From: Eggerthellaceae bacterium
Lineage (GTDB): Bacteria > Actinomycetota > Coriobacteriia > Coriobacteriales > Eggerthellaceae
Assembly (NCBI GenBank): GCA_017459485.1
Contig: JAFUCW010000155.1
Span: forward strand, 1-5,418
DNA length: 5,418 bases
Reading direction: 5' to 3'
Shown one piece after another: positions 1 through 5,378 of the stretch. Every line of letters begins with the position of its first letter. Position 1 is the stretch's first letter. A program made the position numbers and the translations under genes. The notes under the pieces were generated by a model. That model searched no databases, had not been told where the DNA came from, and worked only from the letters and a program-made list of their open reading frames with translations.

Positions 1-2
1 CC

Positions 3-470
3 AAGTTCAAGAAGGCCATCATCGTGGGCGGACCAGTAGCCCTGCCCGCCTCGGTCGTGACGCAACTTGCAGGCGCCGGCATCCCGAGCGCCTCGGTCAC
101 CCGCCTGGCCGGCGTCCATCAATACGCTACCAGCCGAGTGATCGCCGAATGGGCCATGGGCAAGCTCGCAAACGGAACGGGCGGCAAGACGGGCCTCTAC
201 TATTACTCCTCCATCCGCTTCCAGCCGAACCTGAAGCTTGGGATCAACAATTTGGGCATCTCGCGCGGCGATGCATGGTACGACGCGCTGGCCGGGGCTG
301 CACTCTGCGGCAAGAACCGTTCGGTCATGCTGCTTGCCGACGCCAAGGCCCAATCCAACACCGCAGTAGTGGCTGCTAACAAGGCCTCCCTATACCGTGC
401 CTACATCTTCGGCGGTCCGGTCGCTGTCTCCTCCGGAACAGAGGCTGCGTTGAAGAAAGCCTCGCAATAG
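3..470 (+). CDS. Cell-wall-binding repeat 2 (CWB2) surface protein, C-terminal part
   Basis: This is the 3' end of a gene that begins before the window; 155 residues are visible before the TAG stop at 468-470. The fragment shows the hallmarks of CWB2 repeats (PF04122): a strand ending in IIVGGP (visible residues 6-11), then a new repeat opening with VTRLAG...YATS (32-44), an Ala-rich segment DALAGAALCG (94-103), and a closing YIFGGPVAVSS (134-144). So the tail of one repeat and one full repeat are present, and the protein ends right after the last one, as is common when CWB2 repeats are C-terminal. In clostridia such repeats hold proteins non-covalently on the wall by binding anionic wall polymers; that role is inferred here. 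The catalytic or adhesive part, if any, lies upstream and cannot be seen. It converges on the rplT end of the ribosomal operon. Confidence 0.9.
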   Translation, partial: KFKKAIIVGGPVALPASVVTQLAGAGIPSASVTRLAGVHQYATSRVIAEWAMGKLANGTGGKTGLYYYSSIRFQPNLKLGINNLGISRGDAWYDALAGAALCGKNRSVMLLADAKAQSNTAVVAANKASLYRAYIFGGPVAVSSGTEAALKKASQ

Positions 471-490
471 CGCAACTTCGCAATAGCGCA
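462..490. repeat. 13-bp direct repeat across the stop codon
   Basis: The sequence TCGCAATAGCGCA occurs at 462-474 and again at 478-490, a period of 16 bp. The first copy contains the last codons and the TAG stop of the CWB2 gene, so the second copy sits directly in the 3' untranslated region. It looks like a small tandem duplication at the gene end. No function is evident. Confidence 0.75.
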
Positions 491-549
491 TACTGGTCGA
501 GCAGGCTCGCGCACATGCTGCAAGATTGCCAATACGCGTCATTCATCTG

Positions 550-587
550 TTGCGTATCATGTTCTCGCTACGGAACACATTGCGCAA
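550..587. other. Nested dyad in the convergent intergenic gap
   Basis: Two inverted pairs share the same centre: TTGCG (550-554) with CGCAA (583-587), and TGTTC (560-564) with GAACA (573-577), the central 8 bases being unpaired. The 5-base stretches between the arms do not pair. It could form a bulged hairpin at the 3' end of the CWB2 transcript or be chance; there is no T-run after it on either strand. The rest of 471-654 shows no gene or other clear signal. Confidence 0.3.
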
Positions 588-654
588 TCAACGCACGGCC
601 TTGAACGACCACAAGTCCGAGTACGCTTTCCCCAAAGCCCCCCGCACCACAGAG

Positions 655-690
655 AAGCGCCCCTGCCTCAACGAAGAGGCAAGGGCGCTT
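655..690 (-). terminator. Strong hairpin, likely terminator of the infC-rpmI-rplT operon
   Basis: The arms at 655-669 and 676-690 pair over 15 bp; on the minus strand the arms are AAGCGCCCTTGCCTC and GAGGCAGGGGCGCTT, with one G-U pair and a 6-base loop. It lies 27 bp past the rplT stop, where a terminator is expected. On neither strand does a good T-run follow (CTCTGTGG on the minus side), so it is not a textbook intrinsic terminator. As it lies between convergent genes and is nearly symmetric it may act in both directions, or simply protect the mRNA 3' end. Confidence 0.6.
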
Positions 691-717
691 AATCTACTAA
701 CTTATGGCTGCGTTGAT

Positions 718-1071
718 TTACACGGCCTTCTTGGCAACCTCCACAAGGGCAGCGAACGCGTTGGGGTCGTTGACGGCCATGTCGGAGAGCACCTTGCGGT
801 CAAGCTCCACACCGGCCTTCTTCAGGCCATTCATGAACACCGAATAGCTCATGCCGTTTTGGCGGGCGCCCGCATTGATGCGCGTAATCCACAGGCGGCG
901 GATTTCGCGCTTCTTGTTGCGACGGTCGCGGTAGACGTATTGAAGCGACTGTTGCACCTGCTCCTTGGCGGCGCGGTACGAACGCGACTTCGCGCCATAG
1001 TAGCCCTTGGCGCGCGCAAGGGTGGTGCGGCGCTTCTTATGCGCATGAACTGCTCGTTTGACTCGTGCCAT
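718..1071 (-). CDS. rplT: Large ribosomal subunit protein L20
   Basis: The 117-residue product matches bacterial L20 (bL20) in length and sequence: the very basic N-terminal tail [15 protein letters not shown], the [14 protein letters not shown] segment (about residues 20-33), the central [26 protein letters not shown] (45-70) and the [26 protein letters not shown] region (74-99). L20 binds 23S rRNA and is needed early in 50S assembly; in several bacteria it also represses its own operon by binding the leader or an intercistronic RNA. The ATG at 1071-1069 has a fine Shine-Dalgarno (AAGGAGGT) 7 bases upstream, which overlaps the stop codon of rpmI, so the two genes are only 13 bp apart and probably translationally coupled. 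It is the last gene of the operon, followed by a hairpin at 655-690. Confidence 0.98.
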   Translation of the reverse strand: MARVKRAVHAHKKRRTTLARAKGYYGAKSRSYRAAKEQVQQSLQYVYRDRRNKKREIRRLWITRINAGARQNGMSYSVFMNGLKKAGVELDRKVLSDMAVNDPNAFAALVEVAKKAV

Positions 1072-1084
1072 TCTCTACACCTCC

Positions 1085-1282
1085 TTACCTGCGGCCCAGG
1101 TTGCGGGCCAACACTTTCTGATCCGCCGTGGACACTTCGGTCTCGTGGCGGAAATTGCGCTTGCGCTTCTGGCTCTTCTTGGTCAGGATATGGCTCTTGT
1201 AGGCTTTCGAGCGCATGATTTTGCCGGAACCGGTAACGCGAAAGCGCTTGGCGGTCCCGCGATGGGTCTTCATCTTGGGCAT
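1085..1282 (-). CDS. rpmI: Large ribosomal subunit protein L35
   Basis: A 65-residue basic protein beginning [20 protein letters not shown], the signature of bacterial L35 (bL35), with the usual [25 protein letters not shown] stretch in the middle. It is a structural protein of the 50S subunit. An in-frame GTG at 1288-1286 would add two residues, but the Shine-Dalgarno (AAGGAG, about 1298-1293) is too close to the GTG and about 9 bases from the ATG at 1282-1280; the family also starts at MPKMKTH, so I chose the ATG. It lies 21 bp after infC and 13 bp before rplT, the standard order infC-rpmI-rplT. Confidence 0.97.
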   Translation of the reverse strand: MPKMKTHRGTAKRFRVTGSGKIMRSKAYKSHILTKKSQKRKRNFRHETEVSTADQKVLARNLGRR

Positions 1283-1303
1283 GCTCACCCTCTCCTTTCG
1301 ACT

Positions 1304-1996
1304 TTATGCCCCAGCTGCATCCTGTGCAGCTTCGGCGGCCTTCTCGGCGGCGTCCTGGGCGGCTTTCAGCGCAGCCCCCACCGCCGTTGTTTCCTGCTCT
1401 TCAGGAGCGGCTTCACCAACAGGTGCAGGTTCCTTCGCACCTTGGGCCTTCGCCTCCTGCTTTGCATCCTTTTTCTTTCCAGCACCAGCCAATGGCGCGA
1501 TCATCATGTGCATGTTGCGCCCTTCCATCTTCGGCTGGGACTCGATCGCGGCAACATCTTTCAAATCGTCAGCAAGGCGCTCAAGGATGGACAGGCCCTG
1601 TTCAGGATGGGCCATTTCGCGGCCGCGGAACATAATGGTGATCTTCACCTTGGAGCCGGAATCCAAGAAGCGCAGCACGTGCTTCTTCTTGGTCTCGTAG
1701 TCGCCCACGTCGATCTTCGGGCGGAACTTCATCTCCTTGGTTTCGATCTTGGACTGGTTCTTGCGTGCCTGCTTGGCCTTGATGGCTTGGTCGTACTTGA
1801 ACTTGCCATAGTCCATGATCCTGCAAACCGGCGGGTCGGCGTTCGGGGCAATCTCGACCAGGTCAAGACCCTCGTCGTCTGCAATTTGCTGGGCAGAGGA
1901 AATCGGGTAGATGCCCATCTGCTCTCCGTCGTAGCCGATCAGCCGCACCTCGCGTGCACGGATCTCTTCGTTGAGCCTTGGCTCCTGTGCTGCCAA
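1304..1996 (-). CDS. infC: Translation initiation factor IF-3 with C-terminal extension
   Basis: IF-3 binds the 30S subunit, keeps it apart from 50S and helps to select the initiator tRNA and start codon. From the chosen start the product has 230 residues. The N domain shows RLNEEIRAREVRLIG (7-21), DEGLDLVEIAP (41-51) and the signature PPVCRIMDYGKFKY (55-68); a basic linker follows (about 70-90); the C domain has EMKFRP (88-93), GDYETKKKHVLRFL (98-111), VKITIMFRGREM (117-128) and EGRNMHMMIAP (158-168). Typical IF-3 ends near there at 170-180 residues; here about 60 more residues follow, low in complexity and rich in Ala, Lys, Glu and Gln, ending in an Ala-rich probable helix. The start is a TTG at 1996-1994: it is 6 bases after a full AGGAGG (2008-2003) and gives the usual short N-terminus. 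In-frame ATGs upstream, as at 2014, place the Shine-Dalgarno inside the gene and add non-conserved residues. The leader suggests attenuation. Confidence 0.95.
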   Translation of the reverse strand: MAAQEPRLNEEIRAREVRLIGYDGEQMGIYPISSAQQIADDEGLDLVEIAPNADPPVCRIMDYGKFKYDQAIKAKQARKNQSKIETKEMKFRPKIDVGDYETKKKHVLRFLDSGSKVKITIMFRGREMAHPEQGLSILERLADDLKDVAAIESQPKMEGRNMHMMIAPLAGAGKKKDAKQEAKAQGAKEPAPVGEAAPEEQETTAVGAALKAAQDAAEKAAEAAQDAAGA

Positions 1997-2002
1997 AAGC
2001 AA

Positions 2003-2010
2003 CCTCCTTC
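2003..2010 (-). promoter_or_regulatory. Ribosome binding site that sets the TTG start of infC
   Basis: On the minus strand GAAGGAGG at 2010-2003 is a near-perfect Shine-Dalgarno. It is followed by 6 bases (TTGCTT) and then TTG at 1996-1994. No ATG or GTG lies at a workable distance downstream, which decides in favour of the TTG. Confidence 0.8.
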
Positions 2011-2046
2011 GCATCGTTTGCCATTGCATGCGCTCGTTTGCGCACG

Positions 2047-2084
2047 GTGGATACGAATCGCACAAATTCCGAACCCGCATCCAC
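2047..2084 (-). promoter_or_regulatory. 10-bp stem-loop in the infC leader
   Basis: On the minus strand GTGGATGCGG (2084-2075) can pair with TCGTATCCAC (2056-2047), a stem of 10 bp counting two G-U pairs, with a loop of about 18 bases. It lies between the leader terminator and the infC Shine-Dalgarno, which it does not cover. Leaders of this operon in other bacteria hold RNA structures bound by L20; whether this one mimics the 23S rRNA site cannot be told by eye. Confidence 0.5.
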
Positions 2085-2090
2085 TGCAAC

Positions 2091-2113
2091 AAAAAACCCG
2101 CGTGCAAGCGGGT
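2091..2113 (-). terminator. Intrinsic terminator / attenuator in the infC leader
   Basis: On the minus strand ACCCGC (2113-2108), a 6-base loop TTGCAC, and GCGGGT (2101-2096) form a GC-rich hairpin followed by a run of six T (2096-2091). This is a classic Rho-independent form. It lies about 95 bases upstream of infC and downstream of the only promoter-like sequence, so it would either end readthrough from the large surface-protein gene or, more interestingly, work as an attenuator of the infC-rpmI-rplT operon. Confidence 0.7.
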
Positions 2114-2124
2114 GGAGACATTCC

Positions 2125-2136
2125 GCGCCGAAGCGC
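2125..2136 (-). promoter_or_regulatory. Small UUCG tetraloop hairpin in the infC leader
   Basis: On the minus strand GCGC-TTCG-GCGC (2136-2125) would form a 4-bp stem closed by a C(UUCG)G tetraloop, an unusually stable RNA turn. It sits 11 bases before the leader terminator and may be part of the same folded leader. It is short, so chance is possible. Confidence 0.4.
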
Positions 2137-2214
2137 TCAAAGTGAATATCGTGCCAACCCATCAGCTTGCGCCGAACCAGGTGGGGGTGCTGCCCCGCTT
2201 GTTGCAACCAGCGT

Positions 2215-2244
2215 ATGGTACCACGAATTGCACGCAACCGCCAA
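2215..2244 (-). promoter_or_regulatory. Candidate promoter of infC-rpmI-rplT
   Basis: On the minus strand TTGGCG (2244-2239, -35 like) and TACCAT (2220-2215, -10 like) are 18 bp apart, and TGG directly before TACCAT fits an extended -10. Transcription would start near 2208, giving an infC leader of about 210 nt. It is the best sigma-70-type match I saw in 1997-2434. Confidence 0.45.
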
Positions 2245-2265
2245 CCAGCATGCCCGCACGCCGCC

Positions 2266-2291
2266 CAATTGTGAAGCATGTTCCACAATTG
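2266..2291. promoter_or_regulatory. 26-bp near-perfect dyad, possible operator
   Basis: CAATTGTG (2266-2273) and CACAATTG (2284-2291) are perfect inverted copies around 10 bases; counting the centre, 22 of 26 positions are symmetric. It is 21 bp upstream of the candidate -35 of infC and 144 bp past the end of the surface-protein gene. A half-site-like copy, GCAATTCGTGG on the minus strand (2231-2221), falls in the promoter spacer. No T-run follows, so a protein-binding site is more likely than a terminator. Between it and 2434 I see only a 5-bp hairpin (2396-2409) and no gene. Confidence 0.5.
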
Positions 2292-2434
2292 CGTGGCCTC
2301 TGTCCGATTGGAGGACGATGGACAAAGTGTCGCCGTTTCCCAAAGAACCCCTTGAGCGCACGCAGCCCCGCCCCGTCAAGAGCACCCTTTCGAGTGCGTC
2401 GCTCGACGCCTGCACGGCCCCTTCAGCGCGGTAA

Positions 2435-2740
2435 TTAAAGGCGCGGCATTTCCTGCATCATGCGGTCGATGGCGGCAACGATGGCCTTTGCGGTGCCGTT
2501 GTTGTTCATGGATGGCTCGGTGGTGGCATGCATCGCCAGAAGGTAGGTGCGCCCGCTCCCATCACGCACGATTGCCGCGTCGTTGTGAAGAGGCCCCGAT
2601 CCAAAGCCCGTAGGATGCCCGCCGGGTTTGCTGTACACGCTGCGGTAGCCGGAAAGCTCCTGGCGGATGTAGGACCATTCCGAATGCGAGAAGACCCGGC
2701 GCCACGTATCCACAAAGCGACCGCCCGATTGCTCATAGGA
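2435..2740 (-). pseudogene. Cut-off 3' end of the serine hydrolase domain
   Basis: After the TAG at 2743-2741 the same reading frame stays open for 101 codons to a TAA at 2437-2435. The segment is clearly coding and belongs to the gene before it: SYEQSGGRF, then YSKPGGHPTGFGSGPLHNDAAIV (861-883 in the full-length count), which carries the KTG-box equivalent as KPG at 863-865 and the following strands of a class A beta-lactamase/PBP fold, then RTYLLAMHATTE (889-900) and a C-terminal helix ending MMQEMPRL. There is no frameshift between the two parts. The GTG codons inside it (such as 2713) lack a convincing Shine-Dalgarno, and a separate 90-residue protein from here would have no active-site serine, so independent translation is unlikely. 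Confidence 0.75.
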
Positions 2741-2743
2741 CTA
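2741..2743 (-). other. In-frame amber codon inside the hydrolase domain
   Basis: The codons read Arg-Ile-Trp-Ala-Lys-Ile-TAG-Ser-Tyr-Glu-Gln, in one frame on both sides. A single base change from CAG, TAC, TAT, TGG, AAG or GAG would make it. The base after it is T, which is not a known strongly leaky context. See the hydrolase entry for the consequences. Confidence 0.9.
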
Positions 2744-5215
2744 GATCTTCGCCCAGATGCGCGCAAGATTGCGTGCCGTGGTAAAGGGATACCACTCCCC
2801 TGCCATATGGCTCAGACCGATGCTGCCAAGCCATTGGGCGAACCCTCCATTGCCGAAGCGCGAGCGCAAGCTTTCGTACGCAACGTTGTTGGAATGAACG
2901 ACGGTGTTCTCTACGAGCGACGCCACGTCCCCATAGCTAACCCTGCCCTGCTCGATCAGGTCCTGGAAAATGTACGTAACGTAGGCGGCCTTGAACGTGG
3001 ACGCCCCATGGAACCGAGCGTCGGCGCGCATTGCAAGCGTCGAACCGGTCCCAAGGTCGGCAGCAAGAAAATTCACAGTCCTGCCGTTGTTCCACGCCCG
3101 TGACAGCGCATCCATCAACTGCTGGCGTGCACCTTGGCTTGGCGCGTAGGGCATCCCTCGCATGTTCGCCACCGGTTCGCCCGAGGTCCATGCGGTGTCG
3201 ACGATAGCTTTGATCGAGCCAAGGTCGCCAGCATTGACCCAAGTCTTCGTCAGGCGCCATTTATGAGCAAGGTCGCCCGTTTCCTTCGAAGCGACCACGT
3301 TCGTGCCAGCAGGGGCCTTCGCCGTAGCCGCCCCGAGCTCCAATCCCGACGCCTTGTTGGTGAACACCAAACCCCAGTCGGACAAGCGCACGTTCCAGAT
3401 TTGCGCATCGTTCGACGCATTGTTCGACAACCGCACGTTGCGGACCGATGCCGCCGAAGACGAATCCGCTTCAAGCGCAGTTCCCGAAAGGGCCATGACA
3501 ATGCGGTAGCTGTCGCCTCCCAGGGGAACGACGGCGAACTTCTGCGCATTGGTGCCGTTTGGGTAGTAGAGCTGCGCGTTTGCCCCGTTGTCCCACGAAC
3601 CCCCTGCCACGTCGAGCATCGCACCGGACGCGCGCGATGCAATCGTGTAGAGCCCGCGCCCGATCAAGGTGCTCTGGCGCACGGGGCGGAAGCGCTGCGA
3701 GAGGTGTCCAGTGTATTCAGCGGTCGCCAGCTTCGCCCCGTCCGCAGCCACGCTCCCCGATACCTGAATTACCCTGCCGGTTGCAACGTTGGTGGCAACG
3801 ATGCCCACACGCCACGACAGCCGCCATTGCTGGGCCTTGGCCGCCGCGCCGCTTGCCCGTAGCTGCTGGACCACGCGGCCCGACGCGTCCGCAAGGAACC
3901 TGCCTGACGCAACCGACTTGAAGGTATAGATGTCTCCTGCGACGCGCTCGACGAAAAAGCGTTGCGCGGGAGAGTCGTTCGACCGGAATAGCTGTGCAGC
4001 AGCACCCTGCGCCGTGGAACCCGAAGCGATGTCGATGGCGCTGTACGTAGGCGCAAGCCTTGAGTAGAACGTGTACGTCCCATCCGATAGCAGCGGAACC
4101 TTCTTGAACGTGAATGTCTGGTCCGCAGCGTTGCGAACCCTGCCTACATAGACGTTGGAGCCGTTTTCGACGGTGGGTCCATGAACCGTAAGCCGGTAGC
4201 CCGAAAGCTTGCTGGTCAGAGAATAGGTCCCATCTTGGTTCTTCGTAATAGCCCACCGCTGGGCGCTGGTGCCGTTGTATGCGTGCTGCCACACGTTGGC
4301 AGAGGGCACATGCAAGCCGTATGCCACATCCAGAAACATCCCGGACCCAACACTCGAGATCACGTAGAAGCCGTCCGATCCGTAAGTGATAGCCCACCGC
4401 TGGGCAGCGGATTGGTTGTTGGAGAAGACCTGCACGTTTGCACCCGCATCGGGCGATCCCCCCGAGACATCCAGCATTTTGCTCGACCCCATGCTCGACT
4501 CGATCTCGTAGATGCCGTTTTCAAGCACCTTGCCTGCGCTTTTCACCTGCGGATGCAGGTTAATGAACGTGAAGCGCTGCGCCTTGGAAGCGTTGCTGGA
4601 CCAGATTTGGAGGTTGACGCCATTCCACCACCCGCCGCCTGCACAATCGAGCACCAACCGGGGATTGAGCGCAGACTGAAGGATGTAACCTGCATTGGTG
4701 GAAACGACCTTCCACTTCTGTGCAAGCGTGCCGTTGGTTCGGCTCAACTGCACGTTTGAACCAGCCGACGCCGCACCCCATTGCACGTCCAACGCAAGAC
4801 CAGATCCCAGGTTGACAAACGTGTAGTACCCCTTGTTGTCGTGGGTGATGCGCCACGACTGCGCCGCCGTACCGTTGGCGCCGTAGAGCTGGACGTTGGT
4901 GCCGTCCGCCGTGCCCCCACCTTGCGCATCGAGCACCATCGCGTCGGTGTCGGTTCGCCGAATAAGGTAGTCGCCAGGCGCAATGGGCGTCACGCTGGTG
5001 CCAGGGGCCGTAGTGAACACCGGGGCAGACGCAGCTTCGTCGGCCAGCGCAGTGCCGGGAACCGCCGCCAACAAGGCAACCGAAAGCACGGCCGAAACTG
5101 CAGCTGCCAACGCAGCAAACAGCAGGCCCGAAATCTTTGATAGGAATCCCCCGAACCGACAGCCACCAGAAGCATCGCCGTCGAAACGGGCCTTGTAACA
5201 ACCAGCCAGTCCCAT
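2741..5215 (-). CDS. Exported ricin-type beta-trefoil / serine hydrolase protein, truncated by an in-frame TAG
   Basis: Full length would be 926 residues (2435-5215); the TAG ends it at 824. The ATG at 5215 follows GAGGAG by 6 bases and is preceded by a good -10, so I prefer it to an ATG 38 codons upstream. The N-terminus has a long polar part, a hydrophobic stretch (29-52) and a likely signal peptidase site after ALA (56-58). Residues 78-658 hold twelve ricin-type repeats marked by QxW/QxF at W121, W168, F215, W274, W321, F368, F420, W464, F509, F560, W607 and, as HKW, W653: four beta-trefoils of three repeats, resembling RicinB_lectin_2 (PF14200). Such domains bind sugars. The C-terminal part (about 665 on) resembles class A beta-lactamases/PBPs (Beta-lactamase2 type): STFK at 739-742 is the SxxK box, SNN at 775-777 the SxN box; the KTG-like KPG at 863 is past the stop. 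No sortase or CWB2 anchor is seen. Substrate is unknown; hydrolysis of a peptidoglycan peptide or ester is inference. As it stands the truncated enzyme is probably inactive, though the lectin part could still be secreted. Confidence 0.85.
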   Translation of the reverse strand: MGLAGCYKARFDGDASGGCRFGGFLSKISGLLFAALAAAVSAVLSVALLAAVPGTALADEAASAPVFTTAPGTSVTPIAPGDYLIRRTDTDAMVLDAQGGGTADGTNVQLYGANGTAAQSWRITHDNKGYYTFVNLGSGLALDVQWGAASAGSNVQLSRTNGTLAQKWKVVSTNAGYILQSALNPRLVLDCAGGGWWNGVNLQIWSSNASKAQRFTFINLHPQVKSAGKVLENGIYEIESSMGSSKMLDVSGGSPDAGANVQVFSNNQSAAQRWAITYGSDGFYVISSVGSGMFLDVAYGLHVPSANVWQHAYNGTSAQRWAITKNQDGTYSLTSKLSGYRLTVHGPTVENGSNVYVGRVRNAADQTFTFKKVPLLSDGTYTFYSRLAPTYSAIDIASGSTAQGAAAQLFRSNDSPAQRFFVERVAGDIYTFKSVASGRFLADASGRVVQQLRASGAAAKAQQWRLSWRVGIVATNVATGRVIQVSGSVAADGAKLATAEYTGHLSQRFRPVRQSTLIGRGLYTIASRASGAMLDVAGGSWDNGANAQLYYPNGTNAQKFAVVPLGGDSYRIVMALSGTALEADSSSAASVRNVRLSNNASNDAQIWNVRLSDWGLVFTNKASGLELGAATAKAPAGTNVVASKETGDLAHKWRLTKTWVNAGDLGSIKAIVDTAWTSGEPVANMRGMPYAPSQGARQQLMDALSRAWNNGRTVNFLAADLGTGSTLAMRADARFHGASTFKAAYVTYIFQDLIEQGRVSYGDVASLVENTVVHSNNVAYESLRSRFGNGGFAQWLGSIGLSHMAGEWYPFTTARNLARIWAKI

Positions 5216-5221
5216 ATTGCA

Positions 5222-5248
5222 CTCCTCAATCAAGCTGATGAGATTGTA
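5222..5248 (-). promoter_or_regulatory. Promoter -10 and ribosome binding site of the trefoil-hydrolase gene
   Basis: On the minus strand TACAAT (5248-5243) is a good -10 box; the -35 region is poor (TTCGGG at a 19-bp spacing is the best I see). GAGGAG at 5227-5222 is the Shine-Dalgarno, 6 bases before the ATG at 5215. The leader would be only about 20 nt, which argues against the upstream ATG at 5329 as the start. Confidence 0.5.
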
Positions 5249-5378
5249 GCGCAAAAGAGAACACGCGCCCGAAGCTTGTTGTATGCAGTGTTTTCCATGC
5301 ACGAAACCGGATTTCGGCTGCGTGAGCAACGGAAGGCCCTGTCCGGGATATTACCCCTTGAAGGCGTCCCTGGGAACA

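Noticed and set aside
526..1218. 230-codon + strand open frame over the intergenic gap and rplT
   Set aside because: It is mostly the antisense of L20 and has no Shine-Dalgarno or known motif.
2266..2291. Dyad as a terminator of the upstream hydrolase gene
   Set aside because: No T-run follows on the minus strand and the stem is AT-rich with a 10-base loop, so a protein site is more likely.
2137..2415. 92-codon minus-strand open frame between the hydrolase gene and infC
   Set aside because: It covers the promoter and dyad of infC, has no good Shine-Dalgarno and no recognisable protein features.
1058..2434. 458-codon open frame on the + strand opposite infC and rpmI
   Set aside because: It is antisense to well-identified IF-3 and L35 genes, shows no recognisable domain, and has the Leu/His/Gly/Ala-rich make-up of a reverse shadow in GC-rich DNA.
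2741..2743. TAG as pyrrolysine or a deliberately recoded codon
   Set aside because: No structure element, suppressor tRNA or pyl gene is visible in the window, and the residue position is not known to need a special amino acid; kept only as a test, not as a claim.
2528..3103. 191-codon + strand open frame opposite the hydrolase domain
   Set aside because: Shadow of the minus-strand gene, whose catalytic boxes are clear; no supporting signal.
5216..5329. Longer N-terminus of the trefoil-hydrolase starting at the ATG at 5329
   Set aside because: The Shine-Dalgarno and the -10 box TACAAT both lie between that ATG and the one at 5215, and the signal peptide fits the shorter form.
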